DNA of 64,000 nt from Arthrobacter gallicola (GCF_014836775.1 NZ_JACSQD010000007.1:186001-250000), one strand, 5' to 3'. Positions 37,718 through 46,382 are shown, counted from the first letter of the stretch. A program made the numbers and translations. The notes: generated by a model not told the origin, from the sequence alone.

Positions 37718-38605
37718 TTGGTGGATATCCAGACGAAGGCGGGGGCGGAAGTGCGGGAGTTGCTGGCAGTCCTGGATTTTTGGACCGTTGCCCAGACAAC
37801 GGCTCTGGTGTCCGCGGTCTTTGGGGTGTTCACGGTCACGCGCGCGTGCTGGGATAACACCGGCCTGCCCGCTCTCCAGGACCGCTACCTTGAACTGGTC
37901 TCGGCACGGGCCGCTGAACTGCGCAGCGGTGTTCCTGCCGGCCGGCAGAACGCTGCGGCCTACGCCCGGCGGGCCGCCCGCTCGGTTGCCGATCCCCGCC
38001 TGATACTGCGCGGGACGGACGGTGGCTGGCTCCGCCGGGTTGAGCAGGCACGGCGGTCGCGGCCCGACGCCGTTCAGCGCCGGCTGGCGGCCGATTCCCT
38101 GGCGTCCCTGCTTAGGCGTCCTGAGCTGGTGCCGGAGCAGGAAGCACTGATCCGGAATGCCGTGGCAGAGCTGGAACCCGCGGTCCGGAACGCGCAAACC
38201 CTCGATGAGTTATCCACGGTGCGGCCGCTGCGCACCAAGGCAGCCGGTGCGCTGCTGCGCGGTCCCGCTGTCCGCCGGTTCCTGAGCGTCTTCCTGCCGG
38301 CGATGGGCCGCTATCTGGATTTCGTCGGCCGGGGCAGTGCCCTGGGCCTGGCTGTGGGCGTGCTGCTCTCCGGCGGGCTGACGGCGCAGTCCACGCTGGT
38401 GGGCATGCTGACCACAGTCTGCGGTGTGGGGGGCGGCATTATCTTTACGATTACCGTGATCCGCTGTGATGCCCGCTCCTGGCCGGCCCGCACCGGACGG
38501 CTGCGGCCCGTGCTCCGGGGCGGTTATCCCGAGGCCTCCTTCCTGCTGCGCCTCACGCTGACAGTTGCCGCGATCTTGCTCGCCGTGTCGATCCTGCGCC
38601 GGTAG
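37718..38605 (+). CDS. Membrane protein, unknown function
   Basis: 295 residues (TTG 37718, or GTG 37721). There is an N-terminal hydrophobic segment (about 22-42), a central soluble helical region rich in Arg/Ala (50-190), and two or three transmembrane helices at the C-terminus (about 205-252 and 272-292). I recognise no domain. It is divergent from zapE with only 56 nt between start codons. Confidence 0.7.
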   Translation: MVDIQTKAGAEVRELLAVLDFWTVAQTTALVSAVFGVFTVTRACWDNTGLPALQDRYLELVSARAAELRSGVPAGRQNAAAYARRAARSVADPRLILRGTDGGWLRRVEQARRSRPDAVQRRLAADSLASLLRRPELVPEQEALIRNAVAELEPAVRNAQTLDELSTVRPLRTKAAGALLRGPAVRRFLSVFLPAMGRYLDFVGRGSALGLAVGVLLSGGLTAQSTLVGMLTTVCGVGGGIIFTITVIRCDARSWPARTGRLRPVLRGGYPEASFLLRLTLTVAAILLAVSILRR

Positions 38606-38732
38606 CCGGCTGTGCGCCGAAGTGAATACCGGCTGAATTAGGGTCCGAAAATTCGTGCTAATTATTCACCGGCAACGATGGTACGTTCGGAATTCAGGCA
38701 AGAAGTACTCCGGCCACTGCACGGGAGGAACC

Positions 38733-39023
38733 ATGACTAACCACGTAGCACCCGTTTCCGACTGTTCTGTCCACAACTGCGATTTCAACCATGACGGCTG
38801 CACCGCGTACGCGATTACCGTCGGCGGCGCCCCGGAACACGCCAGCTGCGCGACGTTCATTGATACCTCTGCAACCGGGGGGCTTCCCAAAGTCCTTGCG
38901 AGCGTGGGTGCCTGCCAGCGGGGCGAATGCCGCTTCAACGATCACCTGATGTGCGATGCGCATGACGTGCGTGTTGGTCCCGGAGCCGAGTTCGCCGACT
39001 GTCTCACGTATCAGCCGCGTTGA
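38733..39023 (+). CDS. Tandem DUF1540 cysteine-rich protein
   Basis: 96 residues. Two repeats have the pattern C-x4-C-x6/7-C-x15-C (DCSVHNC... and ACQRGEC...), eight cysteines in total with no signal peptide. DUF1540 proteins are probable metal-binding proteins of unknown role. ATG 38733 has GGAGGA 6 nt upstream. It is the first gene of a tight run with HNH, S4 and nhaA. Confidence 0.85.
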   Translation: MTNHVAPVSDCSVHNCDFNHDGCTAYAITVGGAPEHASCATFIDTSATGGLPKVLASVGACQRGECRFNDHLMCDAHDVRVGPGAEFADCLTYQPR

Positions 39024-39033
39024 GACTCCGCTG

Positions 39034-39936
39034 GTGGAGCAGCCGGTGACCGCTGTCCTGCTGGGCTGGGATCCGGTGTGGCCCGAAGCCTGGCAGCCGG
39101 ATTATTCCGAAGCGGCAGCCGGGGCACAGGACGCCGGGTTTTTCCGGGTTGTTTGGGACGTCTCGGCGAACCCGGAAATCGAGCCCGGCTCCGATACCTG
39201 GTTCGTGCTTCCCGGTGAAGCTGCCGGCGTGGCCGGCCACGGCGTCGTCGTGTCATTTCCGTACCACATCGCTGATGCGGGCGAAGGAACGCTTTTCACC
39301 GTCGCGGACGTGGACATCGACATGCTCCTGCCGCTGGGAGAGCAGATTCCGCTGCCCGCGCTGCTGCCTGACCTGCCAGCGGATGCCCTCGAGGGCGACG
39401 GCGGCATTGCGGTTCTCGACGGGCGCGCCGGGAATGCGCTGCGCGCCGCATGGGCCCGGCAGGTGGCCGGTGTTCCCGGCCGGGCCGTCTCTCCCGTCCC
39501 GGGCACGCTGCCCCAGCAGGCGCTGCGCTGGTCCTTGGCGAGCCGCTGGGAGAACGATCCCGACGCCGCGCGGATGTGCCTGGTCCATCACGGTCCGGCG
39601 TGTGCTGCCTGCGGTTTCGACTTTGCCGCGGCCTTTGGTTCCGGCGGTGCACAGCTGATGCAGGTTCACCACATTGTGCCGCCCCGGCTGGTGGACGAGA
39701 CCTATGCCCTGGACCCGGCGGTGGATCTGGTTCCTCTGTGCCCCAACTGCCATGCAATGGCCCATGCCGGCTCCCCCGATCCCTACACCCCGGCAGAGCT
39801 GCGCCGCCTGCTCGAGGCGCAGCGCAGTCCCGCCGCCGCGCAGGCCGTGGACGGGATCCTGCTCTCGCCGGAGGCGGTGCAGGCCCAAGCGGACGCTGCC
39901 AGGCTGCTGAGGACCCGCACGCCCCGTCCGGACTAA
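39034..39936 (+). CDS. HNH endonuclease-domain protein
   Basis: About 300 residues from GTG 39034 (start uncertain). The N-terminal 190 residues match nothing I know. The C-terminal HNH has CAACGFDF, VHHIVPPRL and CPNCHAMAH, so both zinc Cys pairs and the catalytic His are present. It may be a restriction-like or housekeeping nuclease. It lies 10 nt after DUF1540 and 13 nt before S4. Confidence 0.8.
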   Translation: MEQPVTAVLLGWDPVWPEAWQPDYSEAAAGAQDAGFFRVVWDVSANPEIEPGSDTWFVLPGEAAGVAGHGVVVSFPYHIADAGEGTLFTVADVDIDMLLPLGEQIPLPALLPDLPADALEGDGGIAVLDGRAGNALRAAWARQVAGVPGRAVSPVPGTLPQQALRWSLASRWENDPDAARMCLVHHGPACAACGFDFAAAFGSGGAQLMQVHHIVPPRLVDETYALDPAVDLVPLCPNCHAMAHAGSPDPYTPAELRRLLEAQRSPAAAQAVDGILLSPEAVQAQADAARLLRTRTPRPD

Positions 39937-39949
39937 ACTCGGGACCATC

Positions 39950-40333
39950 ATGAGCATTCCAACCAGCACCCCGAAGAGCGTGCGGATTGACGCCTGGCTG
40001 TGGGCCATCCGTGCCTATAAAACCCGTTCCGCTGCCACCGCAGCGTGCCGTGCGGGGCATGTCAAGCTCAATGGCAACCCGGCCAAGGCCGCGCAGCCGG
40101 TACAACCCGGAGACAGCATCCGGGTCCGGCAGCCGGGCTTCGAACGGATCCTGGAGGTCCGGGCACTCATTTCCAAACGGGTGGGCGCCGAAGCCGCCTC
40201 GCACTGCTTCACCGACCACACCCCGGAACGTCCCCCGGCCCCGGCGCTTGGCCTGCCGCAGCGGGACCGCGGCACCGGGCGCCCCACCAAAAAGGACCGC
40301 CGGGAGATGGAACGCCTCCGCGGTGACCGCTAG
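39950..40333 (+). CDS. S4-domain RNA-binding protein (Hsp15-like)
   Basis: 127 residues. The S4 domain is at 10-60 (VRIDAWLWAIRAYKTRSAATAACRAGHVKLNG), followed by a basic tail ending KKDRREMERLRGDR. Hsp15 rescues stalled 50S subunits carrying peptidyl-tRNA. ATG 39950; nhaA follows after 39 nt. Confidence 0.88.
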   Translation: MSIPTSTPKSVRIDAWLWAIRAYKTRSAATAACRAGHVKLNGNPAKAAQPVQPGDSIRVRQPGFERILEVRALISKRVGAEAASHCFTDHTPERPPAPALGLPQRDRGTGRPTKKDRREMERLRGDR

Positions 40334-40372
40334 TCTCTGACGCAGCATCCGGCCCGGAGGAAGGATCAGCCC

Positions 40373-42199
40373 ATGTCCAGCAGCCACAGTGTCAGCGGGC
40401 TGCTCGTCCGCCTGGGTGCTCTGGGCCAGGAAAAACGGGCCGCGGCCCTGCTCCTGCTTTTCACGCTGCTGGCCCTGCTCTGGGCGAATTCTCCCCTGTC
40501 CTTCACCTATTCAGAGTTTTGGGAAACGACTGTTGAGCTGCGGGCCGGACGCTGGGACCTGGAGCTGACGCTGCAGGAAGTCGTGAACGATCTCCTCATG
40601 GCCCTGTTCTTCTTCGCCGTCGGGCTGGAAGTGCGCCGCGAGTTCGCGCTCGGGGAACTGACCAACCGCTCCCGGGCCGTGGTTCCGGTCGCCGGCGCGG
40701 CAGCCGGCATTGCGCTGCCCGCCGTGATCTTCCTGGTCATCGCCGGGGGTACGGAGTACGCCCATGCCTGGGGTGTGGTGATCTCGACGGACACCGCGTT
40801 CCTGCTCGGAGCCCTGGCCATCGTGGGACCAAGGTTTCCCGGCAGGCTGCGGATTTTCCTGCTCACCCTGGCAGTGGTGGACGACGTCGCGGCGCTGAGC
40901 ATCATCGCCCTGGTTTACACGGAACAGCTGCAGGTTCTGCCGCTCCTGGCAGGCTTCGGCGGTTTGGCCGCTGTCGCTGCCTCCCGGTATCTTCCCCGCG
41001 GCCGGGGCGCGGCCTACGCGGTCCTGGCCGCGGCAACGTGGCTGGCGTTTTACTACGCCGGTGTCCACCCCACTCTGGCCGGTGTCGCCGTCGCACTGTT
41101 TGTTCCGGTCTTCGCGCCGCGCCGGCACGAGGTGGAACGGGCGCTGGAACTGGCACAGACGTTCCGGCAGTCACCCAACTCCGAGTATGCGCGTGCCGCG
41201 GCCGGCAGCCTGCGGGAGTCCATTTCCATCAACGAGCGGCTCCAAAGCGCGCTGGCGCCGTGGGTTTCCTATCTGATCCTGCCGCTGTTCGCGCTGGCCA
41301 ATGCCGGCGTCCAGCTCGACGGCGCCACGCTCGCGGCTGCAGCGCGCTCCCCCCTCACCTGGGGCGTTGCCGGCGGCCTGGCGGTGGGCAAGTTCACCGG
41401 AATCTTCGGTATCTCAGCTCTGCTCCGGCGGCTGGGAGCGGGAGAATTCGGGCCCGGCCTGACGCTGGGCCGGATCGCCGGCGGCGCAGCCCTGTCCGGC
41501 ATCGGGTTCACGATTTCGCTCTTTATCATCAGCCTGGCGATCCATGACCCCGCTGCGGCCAACGAGGCCCGCGTGGGGGTGCTGTCGGGATCGCTGCTGG
41601 CCTTTGGGCTCGGCACCGTGGTGTTCAAGGTGCTGGAGGTGCGCGCCCCGATCGAACCGGTTGGCAAGCATCTGGCCCGCCCGGTGGACCCCGGCCGGGA
41701 TCATGTGTTCGGCGCGCCGGACGCGCCGCTGACCCTGGTGGAGTACGGGGACTTCGAATGCCCGTTCTGCAGCCGGGCCACTGGCGTTGTTGACGAGGTG
41801 CGCGAGTACTTCGGTGCGGAGCTCCGCTGGGTCTGGCGGCATCTGCCGCTCACCCGGGTCCATCCCCACGCGGTGCTGGCCGCGGAAGCGGCGGAGGCTG
41901 CTTCCCTGCAGGGCCGCTTTGGCCCGTATGCTTCCGGCCTTTTCGCAGACCAGGATCACCTTGATCCGGAAGACCTGCTGGCCTTGGCGGAGCGCCTTGG
42001 ACTGGACCTGGACCGTTTTGAGTCAGATCTGCGTTCAGCCGACGTCGTTAACCGGGTGCGGGACGATGCCCTGGATGCCGAAGCCATGGACCTGCATTCG
42101 ACCCCTACGTTCTTCGTGAACGGTGTGCGGCACCGGGGCCCTTACGATGCTGCGGCACTGATCCGTTCGCTTGAAGCTACCCGCGCGGGCAGCGCCTGA
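40373..42199 (+). CDS. nhaA: NhaA Na+/H+ antiporter fused to a DsbA-like thioredoxin domain
   Basis: 608 residues. Residues 1-425 are NhaA: Asp140 (STDTAFLLGAL), the Asp170-Asp171 pair (AVVDDVAAL) for ion exchange, and Lys340 (VGKFTGIFG). Residues 440-600 are a thioredoxin-like DsbA domain with the redox motif CPFC at 463-466 (EYGDFECPFCSRATG) and a cis-Pro segment (STPTFFVNG). The fusion is one frame with no break. ATG 40373 has GGAGGAAGGA upstream. Which membrane face the thioredoxin domain occupies is not settled by the sequence. Confidence 0.93.
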   Translation: MSSSHSVSGLLVRLGALGQEKRAAALLLLFTLLALLWANSPLSFTYSEFWETTVELRAGRWDLELTLQEVVNDLLMALFFFAVGLEVRREFALGELTNRSRAVVPVAGAAAGIALPAVIFLVIAGGTEYAHAWGVVISTDTAFLLGALAIVGPRFPGRLRIFLLTLAVVDDVAALSIIALVYTEQLQVLPLLAGFGGLAAVAASRYLPRGRGAAYAVLAAATWLAFYYAGVHPTLAGVAVALFVPVFAPRRHEVERALELAQTFRQSPNSEYARAAAGSLRESISINERLQSALAPWVSYLILPLFALANAGVQLDGATLAAAARSPLTWGVAGGLAVGKFTGIFGISALLRRLGAGEFGPGLTLGRIAGGAALSGIGFTISLFIISLAIHDPAAANEARVGVLSGSLLAFGLGTVVFKVLEVRAPIEPVGKHLARPVDPGRDHVFGAPDAPLTLVEYGDFECPFCSRATGVVDEVREYFGAELRWVWRHLPLTRVHPHAVLAAEAAEAASLQGRFGPYASGLFADQDHLDPEDLLALAERLGLDLDRFESDLRSADVVNRVRDDALDAEAMDLHSTPTFFVNGVRHRGPYDAAALIRSLEATRAGSA

Positions 42200-42222
42200 A
42201 CTCCTTCCGGCTCGCCCGGCCC

Positions 42223-42237
42223 CGCCGGAGGCCGGCG
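42223..42237 (+). terminator. Short GC hairpin after nhaA
   Basis: CGCCGG-AGG-CCGGCG is a perfect 6-bp stem 24 nt after the stop, without a U-tract, before a convergent gene. Confidence 0.4.
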
Positions 42238-42241
42238 CGGT

Positions 42242-42559
42242 TCAGGGGAGTTTTGAGTCCCGCTCGCAGGACCGGCACAGCCGCCGGTCCCCGGTATTGG
42301 CACCGGCCAGGATCTGCAGGGCGGACCGGTTGAACTCCCAGGTCCGCTGCACCACCTGGCACCAGCCGGGATGGTAGGCGGTGCCCTTCGTGGTGACGTA
42401 AACCTGGCCCGGCTCCAGCGGCGGCAGCGCCGCTGGTTCCGGTGCCGCTCCGGCGGATAGCCGGGTTTCGGAGGTGGGCCTCCCGGGCAGGAGGGTGAGG
42501 TAGTCCGCGGCCCGGATCTTCGGTGAAAGTGCGTTGTATGTCCCCATGCACCTGACCAT
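42242..42559 (-). CDS. Small Cys-containing protein, unknown function
   Basis: About 105 residues from ATG 42559 (ATG 42547 is possible). Centre VYVTTKGTAYHPGWCQVVQRTWEF; C-terminus RRLCRSCERD. The Cys/His spacing could bind a metal. I recognise no family. An IdeR-like palindrome overlaps the start codon. Confidence 0.6.
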   Translation of the reverse strand: MVRCMGTYNALSPKIRAADYLTLLPGRPTSETRLSAGAAPEPAALPPLEPGQVYVTTKGTAYHPGWCQVVQRTWEFNRSALQILAGANTGDRRLCRSCERDSKLP

Positions 42560-42723
42560 AGGTAGGCCTGCCTGAAGATTCACTGTGGAAATCCGCAGTC
42601 TTGCCACAAATCGCGGTGTGCCCTCTTTTGCCATCCCCGCTGGTTTCAAAGCGGATTCGTGCACTGCCGTCCGGTTGTCCGGATTCCCTGCCGCGATTCA
42701 GCTTGGGCGGCTATCCTGTGGGG

Positions 42724-43476
42724 ATGCTGAAGCGAATTGCCCGGAGAGTGGCTGCGGCCGCACTGGTTCTTTTCGCGTTCACAGCCGGGATGGTGGTCCT
42801 GGGTGTGTACGCGCTGATCAGCTTTGCGGCCTGGGCCATTTGGGGTGCCGTTCCGCCGGTGTACACGTTCGTCCTCGCGTTTGTGATCCCTCCGCTGGCG
42901 GTGGGAGCCCTGACCGGTCTGGGTATCGGGGCGCAGAAAACCTCCAGGGCGCTTCGGCGTAAGCGCACCGCCCGGGCCGAGGCACAGGCCAGGACGGGTT
43001 CCTGGGAAGCCGCGTGCCGCCGCCGGGACTCCTCCCTCGTGGCGTGGTCCCGGTATGAAACCGACGTCGCGCTCCTGATCGATTATCCGGTGATGACCGA
43101 TTACTCCGATCCGGTGATCCGGGAAGTCCTCGTGGCCATGCAGGGTATTCGTGAAGCCGAACGCGGATCTGATCCGGCCCGTCTGCATTTGGCGGTGGAC
43201 CGGTTTGAGGTGGCCCTGCGGACGGCGGAGAACTACGCCCGGCGCTGCGGGCAGTCGAAGCTCACGGACCAGGAACGGAGCAAGCTTGCGACCGCCCGGA
43301 CCGCCCTGAATCTCATCCTCGACGGCGCGGCTGCTCCGTCGGAGGTCGACGGCGCCTACCGCAGCCTGCGCGGGGCGCTCCGCGGCATTATCGATCTGCC
43401 CGCTCCCGCAGCGGCGGATCTGGAAGCCCATGCCCGCCAGGCCAGGATGCTGGCCACCCCCTCAGTTAAGGTCTGA
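42724..43476 (+). CDS. Membrane-anchored protein, unknown function
   Basis: 250 residues. Two transmembrane helices (about 8-32 and 36-60) with a GxG-rich end, then a soluble, helical domain of about 180 residues (SSLVAWSRYETDVALLIDYPVMTDYSDPVIREVLVAMQGI...). ATG 42724; the upstream GTG at 42718 is in frame. No family is recognised, and it is not obviously linked to its neighbours. Confidence 0.72.
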   Translation: MLKRIARRVAAAALVLFAFTAGMVVLGVYALISFAAWAIWGAVPPVYTFVLAFVIPPLAVGALTGLGIGAQKTSRALRRKRTARAEAQARTGSWEAACRRRDSSLVAWSRYETDVALLIDYPVMTDYSDPVIREVLVAMQGIREAERGSDPARLHLAVDRFEVALRTAENYARRCGQSKLTDQERSKLATARTALNLILDGAAAPSEVDGAYRSLRGALRGIIDLPAPAAADLEAHARQARMLATPSVKV

Positions 43477-43565
43477 AACCTTCTCTCGCACGATAAAGAC
43501 TCTCTACCGGCCGGATTCCGGCCCGGGTCTGCCCCTGCCGCGGGCGGGGGCGTACGGTAGCCCCC

Positions 43566-44012
43566 ATGACTGCACAGGGACCAAAACAGCCCCGCCCCTC
43601 CGGCGGGCAACAGCGCCCGGCGGACGATCGGTGGCGGTCAATCGGCAGGGAATTCGGCCTGTATACGGTCAGCGAACTCGCCGACCGGCTGCGGTTTGGC
43701 GCACCGGATAACCTGCGGGCCAAGCACCTTACGGGCAAGGCCCGCGTCCTGGCCGTGGCGGACAACGGAACGTTCCTCTACCCGGGGTTCCAGTTCGATG
43801 CCGACGGCGCCCGGATGGTCCCGGTGGTCAAGGACATTGTCCGGCAGGGCCGGCTGGCCGGCTGGACGGACGAGGAACTGGTGCTGTGGTTCTGCCGCCC
43901 GAGCAAAATACTCAAGGGGAAGCGGCCGGTTGATGTTCTTGGCGACGAGGAAGCAATCCTCAGGGCGGCAGAAGCGGACTTCCCCGGCGGCGGTTCCCCG
44001 CGGGACAGTTAG
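43566..44012 (+). CDS. MbcA/ParS/Xre-like (DUF2384) protein, no toxin partner
   Basis: 148 residues. N-terminal HTH-like part (YTVSELADRLRF) and a C-terminal MbcA/ParS-type domain (YPGFQFDADGARMVPVVKDIVRQGRLAGWTDEELVLWFCRPSKILKGKRPVDVL). Such domains bind RES-type toxins, but no RES gene is next to it. TACGGT lies 7 nt before ATG 43566 and could be a -10. It is convergent with the PTH2 gene, overlapping 4 nt. Confidence 0.7.
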   Translation: MTAQGPKQPRPSGGQQRPADDRWRSIGREFGLYTVSELADRLRFGAPDNLRAKHLTGKARVLAVADNGTFLYPGFQFDADGARMVPVVKDIVRQGRLAGWTDEELVLWFCRPSKILKGKRPVDVLGDEEAILRAAEADFPGGGSPRDS

Positions 44013-44647
44013 CTGACCGGCGCTGCGACAAAAGCCGTGGCAGTTCCCGGGTCGATTTCGGTCAGCCCGGCATCGACAATCAGCGGCCCCGAACCCGGCC
44101 GGCCGTGCAGCGTGACAAAGCTGCGCTGCGGAACTTCCTGTACGCCAGTCCCCGGCCGGGCCGCCCATTGCTGCTGCTGCGCGGGATCCAGTTCCAGGAA
44201 CCAGGCCAGCAGAGCGTGGGCGGCCTGCGCAGCTGCCTTGCCGGTGGACATGGACAGGTCCGCGTTCAGCACGATCACGGGGGATCCCGGCGTAACCGAC
44301 GCCGGATCTGTATGTGGCAACACAGTTCCAGAGACCTGCAGCGCCCGCAGTGCCCGCGGCATGTCCTCATAACGCTGCGGCTCGAACGCGGCGGCTTCCG
44401 CCCGGCCGATCTTCACGACGCCGGAGGGAGCCTGGGCGCAGAGCTTCGCGAAGGGCTTGGGCCCGGCCCGGCGGACGGTTTTGGTAAAGCGGCCGGACAC
44501 CCAGTCCTCCCAGGCCTCGTCGCCGGTCCGGTTCGCGTACGCCAGCACTCCGGCAACAGCGGCCGCAGCTATCGCGTCGCAGTGCGCGGCGGGCTCTTCC
44601 TTGTCGACGCGTAGGATGATGGGCTGAACGGTATCGCTGGGGTGCAC
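44009..44647 (-). CDS. PTH2-type peptidyl-tRNA hydrolase with extra N-terminal domain
   Basis: About 212 residues from GTG 44647 (GGAGGA just upstream). The C-terminal 110 residues match PTH2: VIVLNADLSMSTGKAAAQAAHALL holds the Lys/Asp/Gln/His core, and LIVDAGLTEIDPGTATAFVAAP is the closing motif. PTH2 cleaves peptidyl-tRNA ester bonds. The N-terminal 100 residues (ILRVDKEEPAAHCDAIAAAAVAGVLAYAN...) are additional and unassigned. Typical PTH2 proteins are about 115-120 residues. Confidence 0.8.
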   Translation of the reverse strand: MHPSDTVQPIILRVDKEEPAAHCDAIAAAAVAGVLAYANRTGDEAWEDWVSGRFTKTVRRAGPKPFAKLCAQAPSGVVKIGRAEAAAFEPQRYEDMPRALRALQVSGTVLPHTDPASVTPGSPVIVLNADLSMSTGKAAAQAAHALLAWFLELDPAQQQQWAARPGTGVQEVPQRSFVTLHGRPGSGPLIVDAGLTEIDPGTATAFVAAPVS

Positions 44648-44738
44648 TCCTCCAGCTTGCCATGACCTTGGCCGGCAGCCGGTTCCGGAGCCGGGCCTTG
44701 GGCGGCAGCCGGTGCCGGGCCGGGGTCCCGAGCCCGGA

Positions 44739-44744
44739 TACAAT
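44739..44744 (+). promoter_or_regulatory. -10 box of the lysE transcript
   Basis: TACAAT lies 6 nt before GTG 44751, which implies a leaderless message. No good -35 was seen. Confidence 0.45.
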
Positions 44745-44750
44745 TTCCCC

Positions 44751-45389
44751 GTGAGCATCGAACAGGCCCTGCTGGGTTTCACCGCCGTTGCCGTGCTGCT
44801 GACCATCATGCCGGGGCTGGACTCAGCCATGGTGCTTCGCTCAGCAATCAGCCAGAGCCCATGCCACGCCGTCGTAACGGGCCTGGGTATCAACACCGGC
44901 GCCTTCCTGTGGGGCGCCGCAGCCGCCGTAGGTATTTCAGCGCTGCTGACGGCGTCGGAGACTGCATACACGGCGCTGAAGCTCGCCGGAGCGGCCTACA
45001 TGCTGTGGCTGGGCGGGTCCCTGCTGTGGAAATCCTTCCGGCGGAGGCAGGCCACAGCGGATCTCGATCAAGCGCCAGCGCCGAGCGGAGAACGGCTGGT
45101 CACGGCGTGGGCGAAAGGACTGGGCACAAACCTGCTCAATCCCAAGGTTGGAGTCTTCTACATCGCCATGATTCCGCAGTTCATTCCCGAGGGCGCCTCC
45201 CCCCTCCTGATGGGTCTGGCCCTGGCTGGCATCCATAACCTGCTCAGCGTGGCTTGGTTCGGGTTCATCATTGGGGCGGCCCACCTGGCCCGGAAAACTC
45301 TCCAGGCTCCCCGGTCGGTCAGACTCACCGACCGGCTGACCGGCGTCGCGCTGCTGGGCTTCGGCACCTCCCTCGCGGTGCGGCACTAG
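44751..45389 (+). CDS. LysE/RhtB-family amino-acid exporter
   Basis: 212 residues, six hydrophobic segments. Family signature PGLDSAMVLRSAISQSPCHAVVTGLGINTGAFLW near the N-terminus and GLGTNLLNPKVGVFYIAMIPQFI in the middle. It exports amino acids or related metabolites; the substrate is unknown. It is divergent from the PTH2 gene. Confidence 0.9.
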   Translation: MSIEQALLGFTAVAVLLTIMPGLDSAMVLRSAISQSPCHAVVTGLGINTGAFLWGAAAAVGISALLTASETAYTALKLAGAAYMLWLGGSLLWKSFRRRQATADLDQAPAPSGERLVTAWAKGLGTNLLNPKVGVFYIAMIPQFIPEGASPLLMGLALAGIHNLLSVAWFGFIIGAAHLARKTLQAPRSVRLTDRLTGVALLGFGTSLAVRH

Positions 45390-45539
45390 GCCCGCGCTCC
45401 GCTGGAAAGCCTCCGGCCGGTAACGTTTCAGCATCCCGGCTTTACTGCCGTCTGACTAGGGCAGACACCATCAAACGCGACTGTTAGGACTGAGGGAACG
45501 GAGATTCACTCCGCACCCCACTGCCTAGGAGATTTAGCT

Positions 45540-46373
45540 GTGCCCGCCAAACCCCTGATGTCCGTTCTTGCCCTGACAGTCCTGCTTGCCACCGGCTGCA
45601 CCGAACCCACTGCTGCTGAAACTGCCGGTGAAACGAAGGGCCATGCCGCCGGTGGCGACACCCCGGCGGAATCACGGCTGGACCTCATCGAGTCCCGGGG
45701 CGCCCTGAAGGTCTGCACCACGGGCGACTACCGGCCCTTCACCTACAAGGACCCGGACACCGGAGAGTTCTCCGGAATCGACATCGCCATGGTCCAGGAC
45801 CTGGCTTCCCGGCTGGAGGTGGAGGTCGACTACGTGCAGACCTCGTGGAAGAACCTGATGCCCGATTTCCTGGCCGGCTGTGACATCGGAGTAGGCGGGG
45901 TGTCCGTTTCGCTGGCCCGGGCCGAGCAGGCGTTCTACAGCGACCCGGTCCTGGACGACGGTAAAACCCCGATCACCCTGTGCGGCAAGGAAGACCTTTA
46001 CGACACCGTGGAGGAAATCAATGCACCGGGTGTCCGGTCGATCACCCCGATCGGCGGCACCAACGAGATCTTCGCGGACAAGCACTACCCCAACGGGGAG
46101 ATCATCCGCTTCAAGGACAACAACACCATCTTCGATGAGATCGTCGCCGGCCGGGCGGACGTGATGACCACCGACGCCGCCGAGGTGAAGTGGGTGGCCA
46201 ACGAATACCCGGAACTGTGCGCGGTGGATCCGGACAACCCGTTTAACTTCTCCCAGAAGGCCTACCTGCTTCCGCTGGGTGACACGGTGTTCCAGGAGTA
46301 CGTCAACCAGTGGCTGAACCTGGCCGCCCATGACGGCACGTACGACGCCGCCAAGCAGCCTTGGTGGGGCTAG
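45540..46373 (+). CDS. Lipoprotein resembling cyclohexadienyl dehydratase (PheC)
   Basis: 277 residues from GTG 45540 (AGGAG upstream). Signal with lipobox ATGC at residues 17-20. The body has the SBP3 fold but follows PheC/CDT segment by segment: CTTGDYRPFTYK, TSWKNLMPDF, SDPVLDDGKTPITLC, GGTNEIFADKH, IFDEIVAGRADVMTTDAAE, PELCAVDP, KAYLLP and YVNQWL. CDT turns prephenate into phenylpyruvate (or arogenate into Phe) outside the cytoplasm. No ABC permease or ATPase is adjacent, which fits an enzyme. An amino-acid-binding protein is the alternative. Confidence 0.72.
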   Translation: MPAKPLMSVLALTVLLATGCTEPTAAETAGETKGHAAGGDTPAESRLDLIESRGALKVCTTGDYRPFTYKDPDTGEFSGIDIAMVQDLASRLEVEVDYVQTSWKNLMPDFLAGCDIGVGGVSVSLARAEQAFYSDPVLDDGKTPITLCGKEDLYDTVEEINAPGVRSITPIGGTNEIFADKHYPNGEIIRFKDNNTIFDEIVAGRADVMTTDAAEVKWVANEYPELCAVDPDNPFNFSQKAYLLPLGDTVFQEYVNQWLNLAAHDGTYDAAKQPWWG

Positions 46374-46382
46374 GCCCCGAAG

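Noticed and set aside
45540..46373. Amino-acid ABC binding protein as the default label
   Set aside because: No transporter genes are adjacent and the segments match PheC/CDT better; kept only as the alternative.
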